Source of the DNA: Pseudomonadota bacterium
Lineage (GTDB): Bacteria > Pseudomonadota > Gammaproteobacteria > Burkholderiales > Burkholderiaceae_C
Assembly: GCA_020161065.1 (NCBI GenBank)
Contig: JAIUPH010000011.1
Coordinates: 372,001 to 436,000, forward strand
DNA: 64,000 nucleotides
Direction: 5' to 3'
Part shown: positions 1 to 10,214 of the stretch, piece by piece
How positions within the stretch are numbered: position 1 is the stretch's first letter
Layout of the letters: every line of letters starts with the position of its first letter
Notes under the pieces: generated by a model
Database searches by the model: none
What the model was told of the DNA's origin: nothing
The model's input: only the letters and a program-made list of their open reading frames with translations
Program-made: the position numbers and the translations under genes

Positions 1-2
1 CC

Positions 3-632
3 CTGTCCGCCTGCGCGCTGTTGGCCCTGGGCCCCGCCGCCCAGGCCGCGCCCGAGGCCCAGCGCGGCGACGCGGTGCTGCAACTCCTGCAAGAGCGCGG
101 CCTGCTGCCCAGCCAGGTGGCGGACCAGGTGGCCGGCAACACCCAGGCGCTGGTGCGCCAGGTGCGCGACCGCACGTCCGACCTGGTGATCTCGGCGCTG
201 AACTTCCTCGGCGTGCCGTACCGCCGCGGCGGCAACGGGCCCGACCAGGGCTTCGACTGCAGCGGCTTCACGCGCCACATCTTCGAGCACAGCCTGGGCC
301 TGGTGCTGCCGCGGCGCGCCGACCAGCAGGCCAACGAGGCGGGGCTGGAGCCGGTGCAGGAAAACGAGCTGAAGCCCGGCGACCTGGTGTTCTTCAACAC
401 CATGAAGCGCGCCTTCAGCCACGTGGGCATCTACGTCGGCGACGGCAAGTTCATCCACTCGCCGCGCAGCGGCGGCCAGGTGCGGATGGAAGACATGCGC
501 GAGGCCTACTGGGCCCGGCGCTTCGACGGCGCGCGCCGCGCCGAGGCCGAAGCGCTGTCGATGTCGCTGCCGGTGTCGCTGCCGGCGGCCACCACCACCA
601 CCACCACCACCGCCCCCGCTCCCCGGCCCTGA
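3..632 (+). CDS. NlpC/P60 (C40) family peptidase, 5' end outside window
   Basis: Cell-wall hydrolase of the NlpC/P60 fold, which cleaves D-glutamyl-diaminopimelate type peptide bonds in murein. The frame is open to the window edge and the first visible residues ([10 protein letters not shown], then AQAA) look like the end of a Sec signal peptide, so the true start lies upstream. The catalytic triad is visible: Cys in FDCSGF, His in [11 protein letters not shown], and the polar third residue in FIHSPR. The last 25 residues are low complexity, with seven Thr codons in a row from an ACC run at 591-611, then Pro/Ala. moaA follows 47 bp downstream on the same strand. Confidence 0.88.
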   Translation: MSACALLALGPAAQAAPEAQRGDAVLQLLQERGLLPSQVADQVAGNTQALVRQVRDRTSDLVISALNFLGVPYRRGGNGPDQGFDCSGFTRHIFEHSLGLVLPRRADQQANEAGLEPVQENELKPGDLVFFNTMKRAFSHVGIYVGDGKFIHSPRSGGQVRMEDMREAYWARRFDGARRAEAEALSMSLPVSLPAATTTTTTTAPAPRP

Positions 633-679
633 ACCCTGCCGCGGCGAGGGCCGCCGCGGCGGCGGCACAATCGCGGCCC

Positions 680-1840
<1,161 letters not shown>

Positions 1841-1861
1841 GCCAGCCGCCGAGGTTGACCG

Positions 1862-4800
1862 TTATTCGGCCCCGTGCCCCGCCAGCTCCGGCGTGGTGAT
1901 CTCGCCCGGCACGCCGCGGCGCGCGAACAGCGTGTACATGGTCGGCACCACGAACACCGTCAGCAGCGTGCCCAGGCTCATGCCGCCGACGATCACCCAG
2001 CCGATCTGTTGCCGGCTCTCGGCGCCGGCGCCGCTGGACAGCGCCAGCGGCAGCGCGCCCAGCACCATCGCGCCGGTGGTCATCAGGATCGGGCGCAGGC
2101 GCAGGCTGGCCGCCTCGACCACCGCGTCGTGCACGCTGCGGCCCTGCTGGCGCAGCTGGTTGCTGAACTCGACGATCAGGATGCCGTGTTTGCTGATCAG
2201 CCCGACCAGCGTGATCAGCCCGATCTGCGAATAGACGTTGAGCGTGCCGCCGGTCAGCCGCATCGCCAGCAGCGCGCCGACCATCGACAAGGGCACCGAG
2301 AGCAGGATCACCAGCGGGTCGATGAAGCTCTCGAACTGCGCCGACAGCACCAGGAAGATGAAGGCCAGCGCCAGCACGAAGGCCAGGCCCAGCGCGCCGG
2401 CCGACGATCGGAACTCGCGGCTGACGCCGTTCAGCTCGGTCGCGTAGCCCGGCGGCAGCACGCGCGCCGCGGCCTCGTCCATGAACTGCAGGCCTTCGCC
2501 GAGCGAATAGCCCGGCGCCAGGTTGGCGGTGATGGTGACCGAGCGGCGCTGGTTGAAGTGGTTCAGCTCGCGCGGGCTCACCGCCTCGCGCACCTTGACC
2601 AGCGACGACAGCGGCACCATCACGTCGTTGCGGCCGCGCACGAACAGGCGCTCGATGTCTTCCGGCGTCACGCGGCCGACGGCTGCGGTCTGCACGATCA
2701 CGTCGTACTGGTCGGCGTCGCGCTTGTAGCGGGTGACGACGCGACCGCCCAGCATGGTCTCCACCGTGCGCGCCACCGCCTCCACCGAGACGCCCATGTC
2801 GGCCGCGCGCGTGCGGTCAACGTCCATGAAGATCTCGGGCTTGTTGAGCTGCAGGTCGATGTCGGGCTGCACGAGGTTCGGGTTCTTGGCGATCTCGGTC
2901 ATCATGGCCTGCGCGGCGCGCGCGATGTTGTCCCAGCCGTCGCTGCTGACCACCACCACGTTGATCGGCCGGTCGCGGAAGCCCTGGCCCAGGCTGGGCG
3001 GCGTCACCGGGAAGGCGCTGATGCCCGGCAGCGCCGACAGCCGCGGGATCAGCTCGCGCTGCAGTTCCTGGGTGCTGCGCTGGCGCTGCTCCCAGTCCAC
3101 CGTGCGCAGCGCGCCGAAGGCGCTGGACACCTGCCCGCCACCCATGAACAGGAAGCGGCGGTCGAACTCGGGGTATTGCGCGGTGATGGCCTCGATGGCG
3201 TCGAGATAGCGCGCCGTGTATTCCAGCGTGGCGCCGTCGGGCGCGCGGATTGGCATCGCGATCACGCCGCGGTCTTCGGTCGGCGCCAGCTCGCTCTTGG
3301 CGGTGGCGAACAGATAGGCGCTGGCCGCGCCGGCCGCCAGCGCCAGGCCGACGATGACCCAGCGCGCGTGCAGGCTGGCGCGCAGCAGCGCCGCATAACC
3401 GTCGACCAGCGCGGTCAGCAAACGCTCGACGCCGCGGTCGAAGGCGTTGGGGCTGGGGTTGTGGCGCAGCAGCTTGCTGCACAGCATCGGCGTCAGCGTC
3501 AGCGCGACGAAGCCGGAGACGATCACCGCGCCGGCCAGCGTCAGCGCGAACTCGCTGAACAGCCGCCCGGTGCGCCCCGGCGTGAAGGCCAGCGGCGCGA
3601 ACACGGCGGCCAGCGTCAGCGTCATCGCCACCACGGCGAAGCTGATCTCGCGCACGCCCTTCAGCGCCGCCTGGAACGGCGTCAGCCCTTCCTCGATGTG
3701 GCGGAAGATGTTCTCCAGCACGACGATGGCGTCGTCGACCACCAGGCCGATGGCCAGCACCAGGGCCAGCAGCGTCAGCGTGTTGATGGTGAAGCCGGCG
3801 GCGGCGATCAGCGCGAAGGCGCCGATCAGGCTGACCGGAATCGTCACCAGCGGAATGAACGAGGCGCGCAGCGTGCGCAGGAAGACGAAGACCACCAGCG
3901 CCACCAGCACCACGGCTTCGAGCACGGTTTCGTAGACGGCCTTGATCGAGCGGTCGATGAACACCGACAGGTCGTTGGCCTGCAGCACCGTCACGCCGGC
4001 GGGCAGGTCGCGCTGGATCTGCGGCATCGCGGCGCGCACGCCGTCGGCCACGTCCAGCGGGTTGGCGGTGGCGTTGCGGATGATGCCGGTGCTGATGGAG
4101 GGCACGCCGTTGAGCCGCACGCGCGAGCGTTCGCTGGCCGCCGCCTCTTCCACGCGCGCCACGTCGCGCAGGCGCACGACGAAGCCGCTGGCCGTCTTCA
4201 GCGCGATGTCGTTGAACTGCGCCACGGTGTTGAGGTCGGTGCGCGAGGTGACGCTGAACTCGCGCTGCCGGCTCTCGATGCGGCCGGCCGGCACTTCGAG
4301 GTTCTGCTTGCGCAGCGCGTCCTCGACGTCCTGCACCGTCAGCCGGTACGAGGCCAGCTTGTCGGGGTCGAGCCAGATGCGCATCGAGAACTTGCGGTCG
4401 CCGCCGATCTGGATGTCGGCCACGCCGGGAATGGTCTGCAGCCGCGGCTTGACGACGCGGTTGACGAGGTCGGTCAGCTCCAGCGGCGACAGGCTGTCGC
4501 TGGTGTAGGCCAGCCAGATGGTCGGCGTGGCGTCGGCCTCGACCTTGGCGATGACGGGCTCGTCGGCCGCCTCGGGCAGCCGGCCGCGCACGCGCGCGAC
4601 GCGGTCGCGCACCTCGGCGGCCGCCGTGTCGGGATCCTTGCTGAGGCGAAAGCGCACGGTGATCTGGCTTTGCTCGGTGCGCGAGATCGAGGTGATGATG
4701 TCGACGCCGTCGATGCCGGCGATCGAGTCTTCCAGCGGCTTGGTGATCTGCGACTCGATCACCTCCGACGAGGCGCCCAGCAGCCGCGTGCTGACGTTGA

Positions 4801-4933
4801 CCAGCGGCTCGTCGATGCGCGGGTACTCGCGCACCGACAGCTGCTTGAACGAGACCAGGCCGACGAGGATCAGCAGCAGCGACATCACCGTGGCCAGCAC
4901 CGGCCGCCGGATCGAGGTTTCCGACAGGCGCAT
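1862..4933 (-). CDS. RND efflux permease (AcrB/HAE1 family)
   Basis: Inner-membrane proton-driven drug efflux pump subunit, working as a trimer with the adaptor encoded just upstream and an outer-membrane channel. The 1023 residues and layout (TM1 at about 12-30, two large periplasmic loops, TM helices at about 335-555 and 850-1010) fit the family. The paired acidic residues for proton relay are in TM4 (GLVVDDAIVVLENI). The start MRLSETSIRRPVLA is typical for the family. It lies 9 bp after the adaptor gene, so the two form an operon. No TolC gene is attached, so the channel must come from elsewhere. The substrate cannot be told from sequence. Confidence 0.93.
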   Translation of the reverse strand: MRLSETSIRRPVLATVMSLLLILVGLVSFKQLSVREYPRIDEPLVNVSTRLLGASSEVIESQITKPLEDSIAGIDGVDIITSISRTEQSQITVRFRLSKDPDTAAAEVRDRVARVRGRLPEAADEPVIAKVEADATPTIWLAYTSDSLSPLELTDLVNRVVKPRLQTIPGVADIQIGGDRKFSMRIWLDPDKLASYRLTVQDVEDALRKQNLEVPAGRIESRQREFSVTSRTDLNTVAQFNDIALKTASGFVVRLRDVARVEEAAASERSRVRLNGVPSISTGIIRNATANPLDVADGVRAAMPQIQRDLPAGVTVLQANDLSVFIDRSIKAVYETVLEAVVLVALVVFVFLRTLRASFIPLVTIPVSLIGAFALIAAAGFTINTLTLLALVLAIGLVVDDAIVVLENIFRHIEEGLTPFQAALKGVREISFAVVAMTLTLAAVFAPLAFTPGRTGRLFSEFALTLAGAVIVSGFVALTLTPMLCSKLLRHNPSPNAFDRGVERLLTALVDGYAALLRASLHARWVIVGLALAAGAASAYLFATAKSELAPTEDRGVIAMPIRAPDGATLEYTARYLDAIEAITAQYPEFDRRFLFMGGGQVSSAFGALRTVDWEQRQRSTQELQRELIPRLSALPGISAFPVTPPSLGQGFRDRPINVVVVSSDGWDNIARAAQAMMTEIAKNPNLVQPDIDLQLNKPEIFMDVDRTRAADMGVSVEAVARTVETMLGGRVVTRYKRDADQYDVIVQTAAVGRVTPEDIERLFVRGRNDVMVPLSSLVKVREAVSPRELNHFNQRRSVTITANLAPGYSLGEGLQFMDEAAARVLPPGYATELNGVSREFRSSAGALGLAFVLALAFIFLVLSAQFESFIDPLVILLSVPLSMVGALLAMRLTGGTLNVYSQIGLITLVGLISKHGILIVEFSNQLRQQGRSVHDAVVEAASLRLRPILMTTGAMVLGALPLALSSGAGAESRQQIGWVIVGGMSLGTLLTVFVVPTMYTLFARRGVPGEITTPELAGHGAE

Positions 4934-4942
4934 GGCGCGGCC

Positions 4943-6175
4943 TCAGGTCTGCGGCGCGCCGCCGCGGGCGGCGCCCGGGCTCGACGCGCCTGAAGCCCCC
5001 GAAGCCCCTGAAGCGCCTGACGTGCCGGACGATCCCGTGGCCCCCGGCGCCGCCGGGTTCATCAGCTCGACCACCTTCACCGGCAGCACCTCGGCGCGCA
5101 GCAGCCGGCCGTGGCCGGCGGTGACCACGCGGTCACCCGCCTTCAGGCCTTCCAGCAGCTCGACCTTGCCTTCCAGCCGCAGGCCGACCTTGGCTTCCAG
5201 GCGGCGCGTCTGGTGGCCGCCGTTGCCGTCGGGCTCGACCTTGAAGACGAACTGCCGGCTGCCCTGCGGCACCAGCGCCTCCTCGGGCACGACGAGCGCG
5301 CCTTCGCGCACCGCGAACACGATGCGCGGCCGCGCGAACATGCCGGGGCGCAGCACGGCGTCGGGGTTGTCGACGCGCGCACGCACCAGCAGCGAGCGGC
5401 CGTTGGCGTCGACCTGCGCGTCCACCGCGTCGACGCGGCCCTTGAACAGGCGGCCGGGCAGCGCGTCGATCGCCAGCTCCACCGGCTGCTGCGGCTTCAC
5501 GCGCGCGAGGTAGCGCTCGGGCAGCCGGAAGTCGACCGACATCGACGACAGGTCTTCGAGGTTGACGATGTCGGCGCCGTCCTTCAGGTAGTCGCCCAGG
5601 TGCACCAGCTTGATGCCGGCGGTGGCGTCGAACGGCGCCAGCAGCTTCATGCGCGCGAGCTGCGCGCGCGCCAGCGCCACCTGCGCCTCGGCCACCTGCA
5701 GCGCGGCCTGGTTCTGGTCGACCGCGCTTTGCGAGACGAAGCCCTGTGCCACCAGCTCGCGGCTGCGTTGCAGGTTGGTGCGCGCGATGGCCGCCTGCGC
5801 CTCGGCCTGCTGCGTCTGCGCCTGCTGCAGCGTGTCGTCCAACTGCACCAGCAGCTGGCCGCGGCGCACGCGCTGGCCGTCGCTGAAGTTGATCTGCGCG
5901 ACGCGGCCCGCCACCTCGGGCCGCAGCATCACGCCCTGGCGCGAGCGCAGCGAGCCCACGGCCTGGGCGTCGTCGGCCAGCGTCAGCACTTCCACGGGGC
6001 CGACTTCCACCGCCGCCGGGCCGCCGGCGCCGGGCGCGGCCGATGCCGCCGGGCCGGCCGGGCCGGCCGCCATCGGCGCGGCGCCGCGCAGGCCCGGGCG
6101 CTGCTGGCTGTACCAGGCTGCCGCGGCCAGGAGGCCGATGCCGATCACGGCGATGACGGTGTGGATCTTCTTCAA
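4943..6175 (-). CDS. RND efflux periplasmic adaptor subunit (membrane fusion protein)
   Basis: Adaptor bridging the RND permease to an outer-membrane channel. An N-terminal membrane anchor (about residues 3-20, TVIAVIGIGLLAAAAW) is followed by a Gly/Ala/Pro linker, a biotinyl-lipoyl-like half (GRVAQINFSDGQRVRRGQLL), an alpha-hairpin rich in Gln/Ala (about 110-165), the second lipoyl half and beta-barrel domains. The start codon is TTG at 6175 with no strong ribosome site; I keep it because the anchor begins right after it. The C-terminus is a Gly/Ser/Ala tail made by 9-bp repeats (about 4987-5030). First gene of a two-gene operon with the permease. Confidence 0.92.
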   Translation of the reverse strand: MKKIHTVIAVIGIGLLAAAAWYSQQRPGLRGAAPMAAGPAGPAASAAPGAGGPAAVEVGPVEVLTLADDAQAVGSLRSRQGVMLRPEVAGRVAQINFSDGQRVRRGQLLVQLDDTLQQAQTQQAEAQAAIARTNLQRSRELVAQGFVSQSAVDQNQAALQVAEAQVALARAQLARMKLLAPFDATAGIKLVHLGDYLKDGADIVNLEDLSSMSVDFRLPERYLARVKPQQPVELAIDALPGRLFKGRVDAVDAQVDANGRSLLVRARVDNPDAVLRPGMFARPRIVFAVREGALVVPEEALVPQGSRQFVFKVEPDGNGGHQTRRLEAKVGLRLEGKVELLEGLKAGDRVVTAGHGRLLRAEVLPVKVVELMNPAAPGATGSSGTSGASGASGASGASSPGAARGGAPQT

Positions 6176-6241
6176 AACGCGTGCGCCCGCTCGAAGGCGT
6201 TGGAATGTAGCGTCTGCGGCATGCCCCGCGCCATCGCCCGG

Positions 6242-6679
6242 TCAGGGGCGCGCCTGCGCGGCGCCGCGGTTGGCCAGCGCGTCGGCGCGCTCGTTGCCGG
6301 GGTCGCCGGCATGGCCCTTGACCCAGTGCCAGCGCACGTCGTGCTGGTCGCGCAAGGCGTCCAGGCGCTGCCACAGCTCGGCGTTCTTCACCGGCTTGCG
6401 GTCGGACGTGGTCCAGCCGCGCTGCTTCCAGCCGTGGATCCAGGTGGTGATGCCGTTGCGCACGTACTCGCTGTCGGTGTGGATGTCGACCCGGCAACGG
6501 TGCTTCAGCGAGGCCAGCGCCTCGATCACCGCGGTCAGCTCCATGCGGTTGTTGGTGGTGTGGGCGGCGCCGCCCCACAGCTCTTTCTCGTGCGTGCCGC
6601 TGCGCAGCCACGCGCCCCAGCCGCCGGGGCCGGGGTTGCCCTTGCAGGCCCCGTCGGTGTAGATCACCACCTCGCTCAC
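6242..6679 (-). CDS. rnhA: Ribonuclease HI
   Basis: Degrades RNA in RNA-DNA hybrids, removing R-loops and primers. The 145-residue protein starts [21 protein letters not shown] and carries the DEDD carboxylates: Asp in YTDGAC, Glu in [10 protein letters not shown], Asp in HTDSEYV and Asp near ERADALAN. I chose the GTG at 6679 rather than an upstream in-frame start: it places the conserved N-terminus correctly, follows an AAAGGG ribosome site, and begins one base after the stop of the methyltransferase gene. The pair therefore reads as an operon, as in many betaproteobacteria. Confidence 0.95.
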   Translation of the reverse strand: MSEVVIYTDGACKGNPGPGGWGAWLRSGTHEKELWGGAAHTTNNRMELTAVIEALASLKHRCRVDIHTDSEYVRNGITTWIHGWKQRGWTTSDRKPVKNAELWQRLDALRDQHDVRWHWVKGHAGDPGNERADALANRGAAQARP

Positions 6680-6680
6680 G

Positions 6681-7478
6681 TCACACCCTTTCCTCGATCT
6701 TCGTTCGCTCGACACTTTCGCGCGGCGTGGCCACCACGGCCGCGGCCGGCGCCTTGGCGCGCTGCGCCTTCGCCAGCCCCACCAGCCGCATGCCGCGCAC
6801 GCGCTTCACCGCCACCAGCAGGTAGGCCGCGCCCAGCACCGGCCACCAGCGCTCGCCCACGCGGTCCATCCAGTCGAAGCGCTGCAGCCAGCGCTCGGCG
6901 GCCAGCGGCGGCTTCCAGCAGCCGAACTGGCCGCTCTCGATCGCAAAGCCCAGCAGGCGCAGCCAGTCGCGCAAGCGCCAGTAGCCGATGAACTCGCCGG
7001 CGCGCGGCCGCTGCGGCTCGGCGCCGCCGGGCAGCCCCAGCCGCGGGTTCGACAGCCGCTGCCGCAGGCCCCACAGGCTGGCCGGGTTGAGCCCGCTGAT
7101 GACGATGCGGCCTTCGGGCCGCAGCACGCGCTCGACCTCGCGCAGCACCTGGTGCGGGTCGTGCGCGAATTCCAGCGCATGCGGCAGCACGACGAGGTCG
7201 ATGCTGTCGGCCGGAAAGGGCAGCGCGTCGAACTCGCACGTCAGCGCCAACGACGCCGCCGCGCCGGGCGGCAGGCCGGCATCGTCCACGACCCAGCGGT
7301 GCGGCATGCGGTTGGCGCGCAAGGCATCGACTTCGGGCAGCCCGAGCTGCAGCGCGTGGAAGCCGAAGGCATCGGTCACCGCGGCGTCGAGATGGCCCAG
7401 TTCCCAATCCAGCAGGTAGCGGCCCGGCGCCGTTTGCAGCCAGTGACCCAACTCTATAATCGATGGACTGCGCGCCAT
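6681..7478 (-). CDS. Class I SAM-dependent methyltransferase next to gloB/rnhA
   Basis: A 265-residue methyltransferase-fold protein ([15 protein letters not shown]). A methyltransferase-11-like core is visible in [44 protein letters not shown], in separate pieces around residues 95-145; the N-terminal nucleotide loop is poorly conserved. The C-terminus holds a possible membrane-apposed helix ([17 protein letters not shown]). The substrate is unknown. The chosen ATG (7478-7476) shares the CATG tetranucleotide with the divergent gloB start; an in-frame ATG at 7511 would instead overlap gloB by 35 bp. Directly followed by rnhA. Confidence 0.8.
   Translation of the reverse strand: MARSPSIIELGHWLQTAPGRYLLDWELGHLDAAVTDAFGFHALQLGLPEVDALRANRMPHRWVVDDAGLPPGAAASLALTCEFDALPFPADSIDLVVLPHALEFAHDPHQVLREVERVLRPEGRIVISGLNPASLWGLRQRLSNPRLGLPGGAEPQRPRAGEFIGYWRLRDWLRLLGFAIESGQFGCWKPPLAAERWLQRFDWMDRVGERWWPVLGAAYLLVAVKRVRGMRLVGLAKAQRAKAPAAAVVATPRESVERTKIEERV
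7434..7460 (+). promoter_or_regulatory. Candidate gloB promoter inside the divergent methyltransferase gene
   Basis: A perfect TATAAT box lies at 7455-7460, only 16 bases before the gloB ATG at 7477. A weak -35 (TTGCAG, 7434-7439) sits 15 bp upstream. Transcription would start near 7467, leaving a leader of about 10 nt with no Shine-Dalgarno sequence. The site lies within the start of the opposite-strand methyltransferase gene. Predicted by eye only. Confidence 0.4.
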
Positions 7479-8247
7479 GGATCTGCTTGCCCTGCCCGCC
7501 TTTGCCGACAACTACATCTGGATGCTGCACGACGGCGCGCATGCCGTGGTGGTGGACCCAGGTGAGGCGCAGCCCGTGGTCGATGCGCTCGACCGCCTGC
7601 GCCTGCAGTTGGCGGCGATTCTAGTGACCCACCATCACCCCGATCACGTGGGCGGCGTCGATGCGCTGCGCCCGCGGCTGCAGGGCGTGGTCTACGGCCC
7701 GGCGCGCGAAGACATCCCCAAGCCCTTCACGCCGCTGCGCGAAGGCGACGTGGTCGGCGTGCTCGGCCTGCGCTTTCAGGTCATCGACGTGCCCGGCCAC
7801 ACGGCCGGCCACATCGCCTACGCGCAGCTCGACGAGCCGCGCGCGCCGCTGCTGTTCTGCGGCGACACGCTGTTCTCCGCCGGCTGCGGCCGGCTGTTCG
7901 AAGGCACGCCGGCGCAGATGCTGGCCTCGCTGCACAAGCTGGCCGCGCTGCCCGCCGACACCCGCGTGTGCTGCACGCACGAGTACACGCTGTCGAACCT
8001 GAAGTTCGCGGCCGCCGTCGAGCCGGCCAACGCACAGGTGCGCACGCACACGCAGCACTGCGAGTCGCTGCGCGCCGCGGGGCAGCCCACGCTGCCGTCG
8101 ACGCTGGCGCTGGAACTGCAGATCAACCCTTTCCTGCGCAGCCGCGAGCCGGCCGTCGTCGCCGCCGCCCAAGCCCAGGGCGCGGCCTCGGCGGCGCCGG
8201 TCGACGTGCTGGCGGCCGTCCGTGAATGGAAGAACCGTTTCCGATGA
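7477..8247 (+). CDS. gloB: Hydroxyacylglutathione hydrolase (glyoxalase II)
   Basis: Metallo-beta-lactamase-fold enzyme that hydrolyses S-D-lactoylglutathione to D-lactate and glutathione, the second step of methylglyoxal detoxification in the cytoplasm. The metal motif is VTHHHPDHVGG (about residues 48-58). Further ligands lie in VPGHTAGH, the Asp of FCGDTLFSAGCGRLFEG, and CTHEYTLSN, which also contributes to glutathione binding. The C-terminal region has NPFLR and the family's typical end (VREWKNRFR). 256 residues is normal length. The start [15 protein letters not shown] is the usual family start. The stop codon overlaps the mltD start (ATGA). Confidence 0.95.
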   Translation: MDLLALPAFADNYIWMLHDGAHAVVVDPGEAQPVVDALDRLRLQLAAILVTHHHPDHVGGVDALRPRLQGVVYGPAREDIPKPFTPLREGDVVGVLGLRFQVIDVPGHTAGHIAYAQLDEPRAPLLFCGDTLFSAGCGRLFEGTPAQMLASLHKLAALPADTRVCCTHEYTLSNLKFAAAVEPANAQVRTHTQHCESLRAAGQPTLPSTLALELQINPFLRSREPAVVAAAQAQGAASAAPVDVLAAVREWKNRFR

Positions 8248-9899
8248 AGAACGCACCCTCCCCGCTGCGCATGGCCGCCCTGCTGACGCTGGCCACCCTC
8301 ATCGCCGGCTGCGCCACGGCCCCTCCAGCGCCGGAGGCGGCGCCAACCCCCACCACCCCGCCCGTGATCGCGCCCGCGCCCGTCGCGCTGCCGGCGCCCC
8401 CGCCCCCCGCCCCCGTCGTCGATGAGACCGCCACGCCGCCGCCCGAAGTGGGCCCGCGCGCGCGCCTGGACCCGCAGGACGATGCCTTGCGCGGCGACCT
8501 GTGGCTGCGCGTGCGCAGCGGCTTCGCGATGCCCGAGCTCGACAACGAGCTGGTGCGCAAGTGGGAGCAGTACTACGCGCAGCGGCCCGACTACGTGCAG
8601 CGCATGACGGCGCGCGGCGCGCGCTACCTGTTCCACATCGTCGAGGAGATCGACCGCCGCGGCATGCCCGCCGACCTGGCGCTGCTGCCCTTCATCGAGA
8701 GCGCGTTCAACCCCGAGGCGATGTCGGTCGCGCGCGCCGCCGGCATGTGGCAGTTCATGCCCGGCACCGGGCGCGACTACGAGCTCAAGCAGAACCTGTT
8801 CCGCGACGACCGGCGCGACATCCTGGCCTCCACCCGCGCCGCGCTGGACTACCTGCAGCGGCTGTACACGCAGTTCAACGACTGGCATCTCGCGCTGGCC
8901 GCCTACAACTGGGGCCAGGGCAACGTGCAGAAGGCGCTGACGCGCAACGCCCGCGCCGGCGAAGCGACCGACTACGCCAGCCTGCGCATGCCCGACGAGA
9001 CGCGCAACTACGTGCCCAAGCTGCAGGCCATCAAGAACATCGTGGCGCGGCCCGAAGCCTTCGGCCTGGTGTTGCCGCCGCTGGAGAACCATCCGTACTT
9101 CGTGGGCGTGGCGGTCGAGCGCGACATCGACGTCGCGCTGGTGGCGCGCCTCGCCGGCCTGACGCTGGAGCAGTTCCAGCAGCTCAACCCGCAGCTCAAC
9201 AAGCCGGTGGTGCTGGCCGCCGCGACGCCGCAGATCCTGCTGCCCTACGACAACGCCAACCTGTTCATCACCGCGCTGGCCGACTACCGCGGCCGGCTCG
9301 CCAGCTGGACGGCCTGGGTGGCGCCGCGCACCGTGAAGCCGCAGGAAGCCGCGCGCCACGTCGGCATGACCGAGGACGAACTGCGCGAGGTGAACCGCAT
9401 CCCCGCGCGCATGCTGGTCAAGGCCGGCTCCACGCTGCTGGTGCCGCGCAGCGCGCAGCACGAGAACGACGTCAGCACCCGCGTGGCCGACGGCGCGCAG
9501 ATCGCGCTGGCGCCCGACGTGCCGCCGCTGCGCCGGCTGCAGGTGAAGGTGGGCAAGCGGCCCGAGTCGGTGGCCAGCCTGGCGCGCCGGCACGGCATGA
9601 CGGCGGCGCAGCTGGCCGCCGCCAACGGCGTGGCCGCGAGCGCCAGCTTCAGGCCCGGTCAGCTGGTGACGGTGCTGGTGCCCAACCGGCCGGTACTGGC
9701 GGCGAGCAAGGCGGCGGCGCCGGCGAAGGCGACGACCCAGGTGGCGGCCAAAGCGCCGGCGCGCAAGACCGCGGCCGCCCGCCCGGCGGCGCGCAGCAAG
9801 GGCGCGGCCGGCCCGCGCGCGGCGGCGGCGCGGCCCGCCAAGGGCGCCGTCAAGTCGGCCGCGCGCGGCGGCGTCAGTGCTTCTCGCGGGCGTGGTTGA
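8244..9899 (+). CDS. mltD: Membrane-bound lytic murein transglycosylase D with LysM domains
   Basis: Outer-membrane lipoprotein that cleaves peptidoglycan with formation of 1,6-anhydromuramic acid. The start ATG overlaps the gloB stop (ATGA) behind a GGAAGA ribosome site; the peptide then has a lipoprotein signal with lipobox LIAGC. The SLT domain carries the catalytic Glu (E152, in FIESAFNPEAMS), GMWQFMPGTGRDY and LALAAYNWGQGNV. A LysM-like stretch (VKPQEAARHVGMTEDELREV) and a clearer C-terminal LysM (VASLARRHGMTAAQLAAANG) follow. The last 65 residues are a Lys/Ala/Pro/Arg-rich tail resembling histone-like tails. The 3' end overlaps fdx on the other strand by 26 bp. Confidence 0.93.
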   Translation: MKNAPSPLRMAALLTLATLIAGCATAPPAPEAAPTPTTPPVIAPAPVALPAPPPPAPVVDETATPPPEVGPRARLDPQDDALRGDLWLRVRSGFAMPELDNELVRKWEQYYAQRPDYVQRMTARGARYLFHIVEEIDRRGMPADLALLPFIESAFNPEAMSVARAAGMWQFMPGTGRDYELKQNLFRDDRRDILASTRAALDYLQRLYTQFNDWHLALAAYNWGQGNVQKALTRNARAGEATDYASLRMPDETRNYVPKLQAIKNIVARPEAFGLVLPPLENHPYFVGVAVERDIDVALVARLAGLTLEQFQQLNPQLNKPVVLAAATPQILLPYDNANLFITALADYRGRLASWTAWVAPRTVKPQEAARHVGMTEDELREVNRIPARMLVKAGSTLLVPRSAQHENDVSTRVADGAQIALAPDVPPLRRLQVKVGKRPESVASLARRHGMTAAQLAAANGVAASASFRPGQLVTVLVPNRPVLAASKAAAPAKATTQVAAKAPARKTAAARPAARSKGAAGPRAAAARPAKGAVKSAARGGVSASRGRG

Positions 9900-10212
9900 T
9901 CGAGTACTTCGGGATCTCGATCGTCACGTCCTCGTCCGACAGGATGGCCTGACAGCTCAGCCTCGAGGTCGGGGTCAGGCCCCAGGCGCGGTCGAGCAGG
10001 TCTTCTTCCGACTCGTCCATCTCGCCCAGCGAGTCGAAGCCCTTCTTCACCACCACGTGGCAGGTGGTGCAGGCGCAGCTCATCTCGCAGGCATGCTCGA
10101 TGGCGATGCCGTTTTCCAGCAGCGCCTCGCAGATCGAGGTGCCGCGCGGCGCCTCGATGTCGTCGCCCTCGGGGCACAACTCGGGATGCGGCATAACGTG
10201 GATGATGGGCAT
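9874..10212 (-). CDS. fdx: ISC system [2Fe-2S] ferredoxin
   Basis: Adrenodoxin-type ferredoxin that supplies electrons for iron-sulphur cluster assembly on IscU. The 112 residues carry the family ligand pattern C42-x5-C48-x2-C51 (ACEMSCACTTC) and C87 (SRLSCQAI). The protein ends in a family-like PKYSINHARE segment. The start ATG is two bases after the hscA stop, making fdx the last gene of the isc operon. No iscX is visible downstream; mltD converges on it and the two coding regions overlap by 26 bp. Confidence 0.95.
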   Translation of the reverse strand: MPIIHVMPHPELCPEGDDIEAPRGTSICEALLENGIAIEHACEMSCACTTCHVVVKKGFDSLGEMDESEEDLLDRAWGLTPTSRLSCQAILSDEDVTIEIPKYSINHAREKH

Positions 10213-10214
10213 GC

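Noticed and set aside
632-679. Molybdenum-cofactor riboswitch before moaA
   Set aside because: Only 47 bp separate moaA from the upstream gene, too short for the Moco motif.
1874-4993. A plus-strand open frame of over 1000 codons antisense to the RND permease gene
   Set aside because: It is rich in Arg, Ala, Gln and His in the pattern produced by reading GC-rich codons backwards, has no family motif and mirrors a clear RND gene.
9560-9873. iscX at the end of the isc operon
   Set aside because: After fdx the minus strand has no iscX-like frame; the region codes for the MltD C-terminus on the plus strand.
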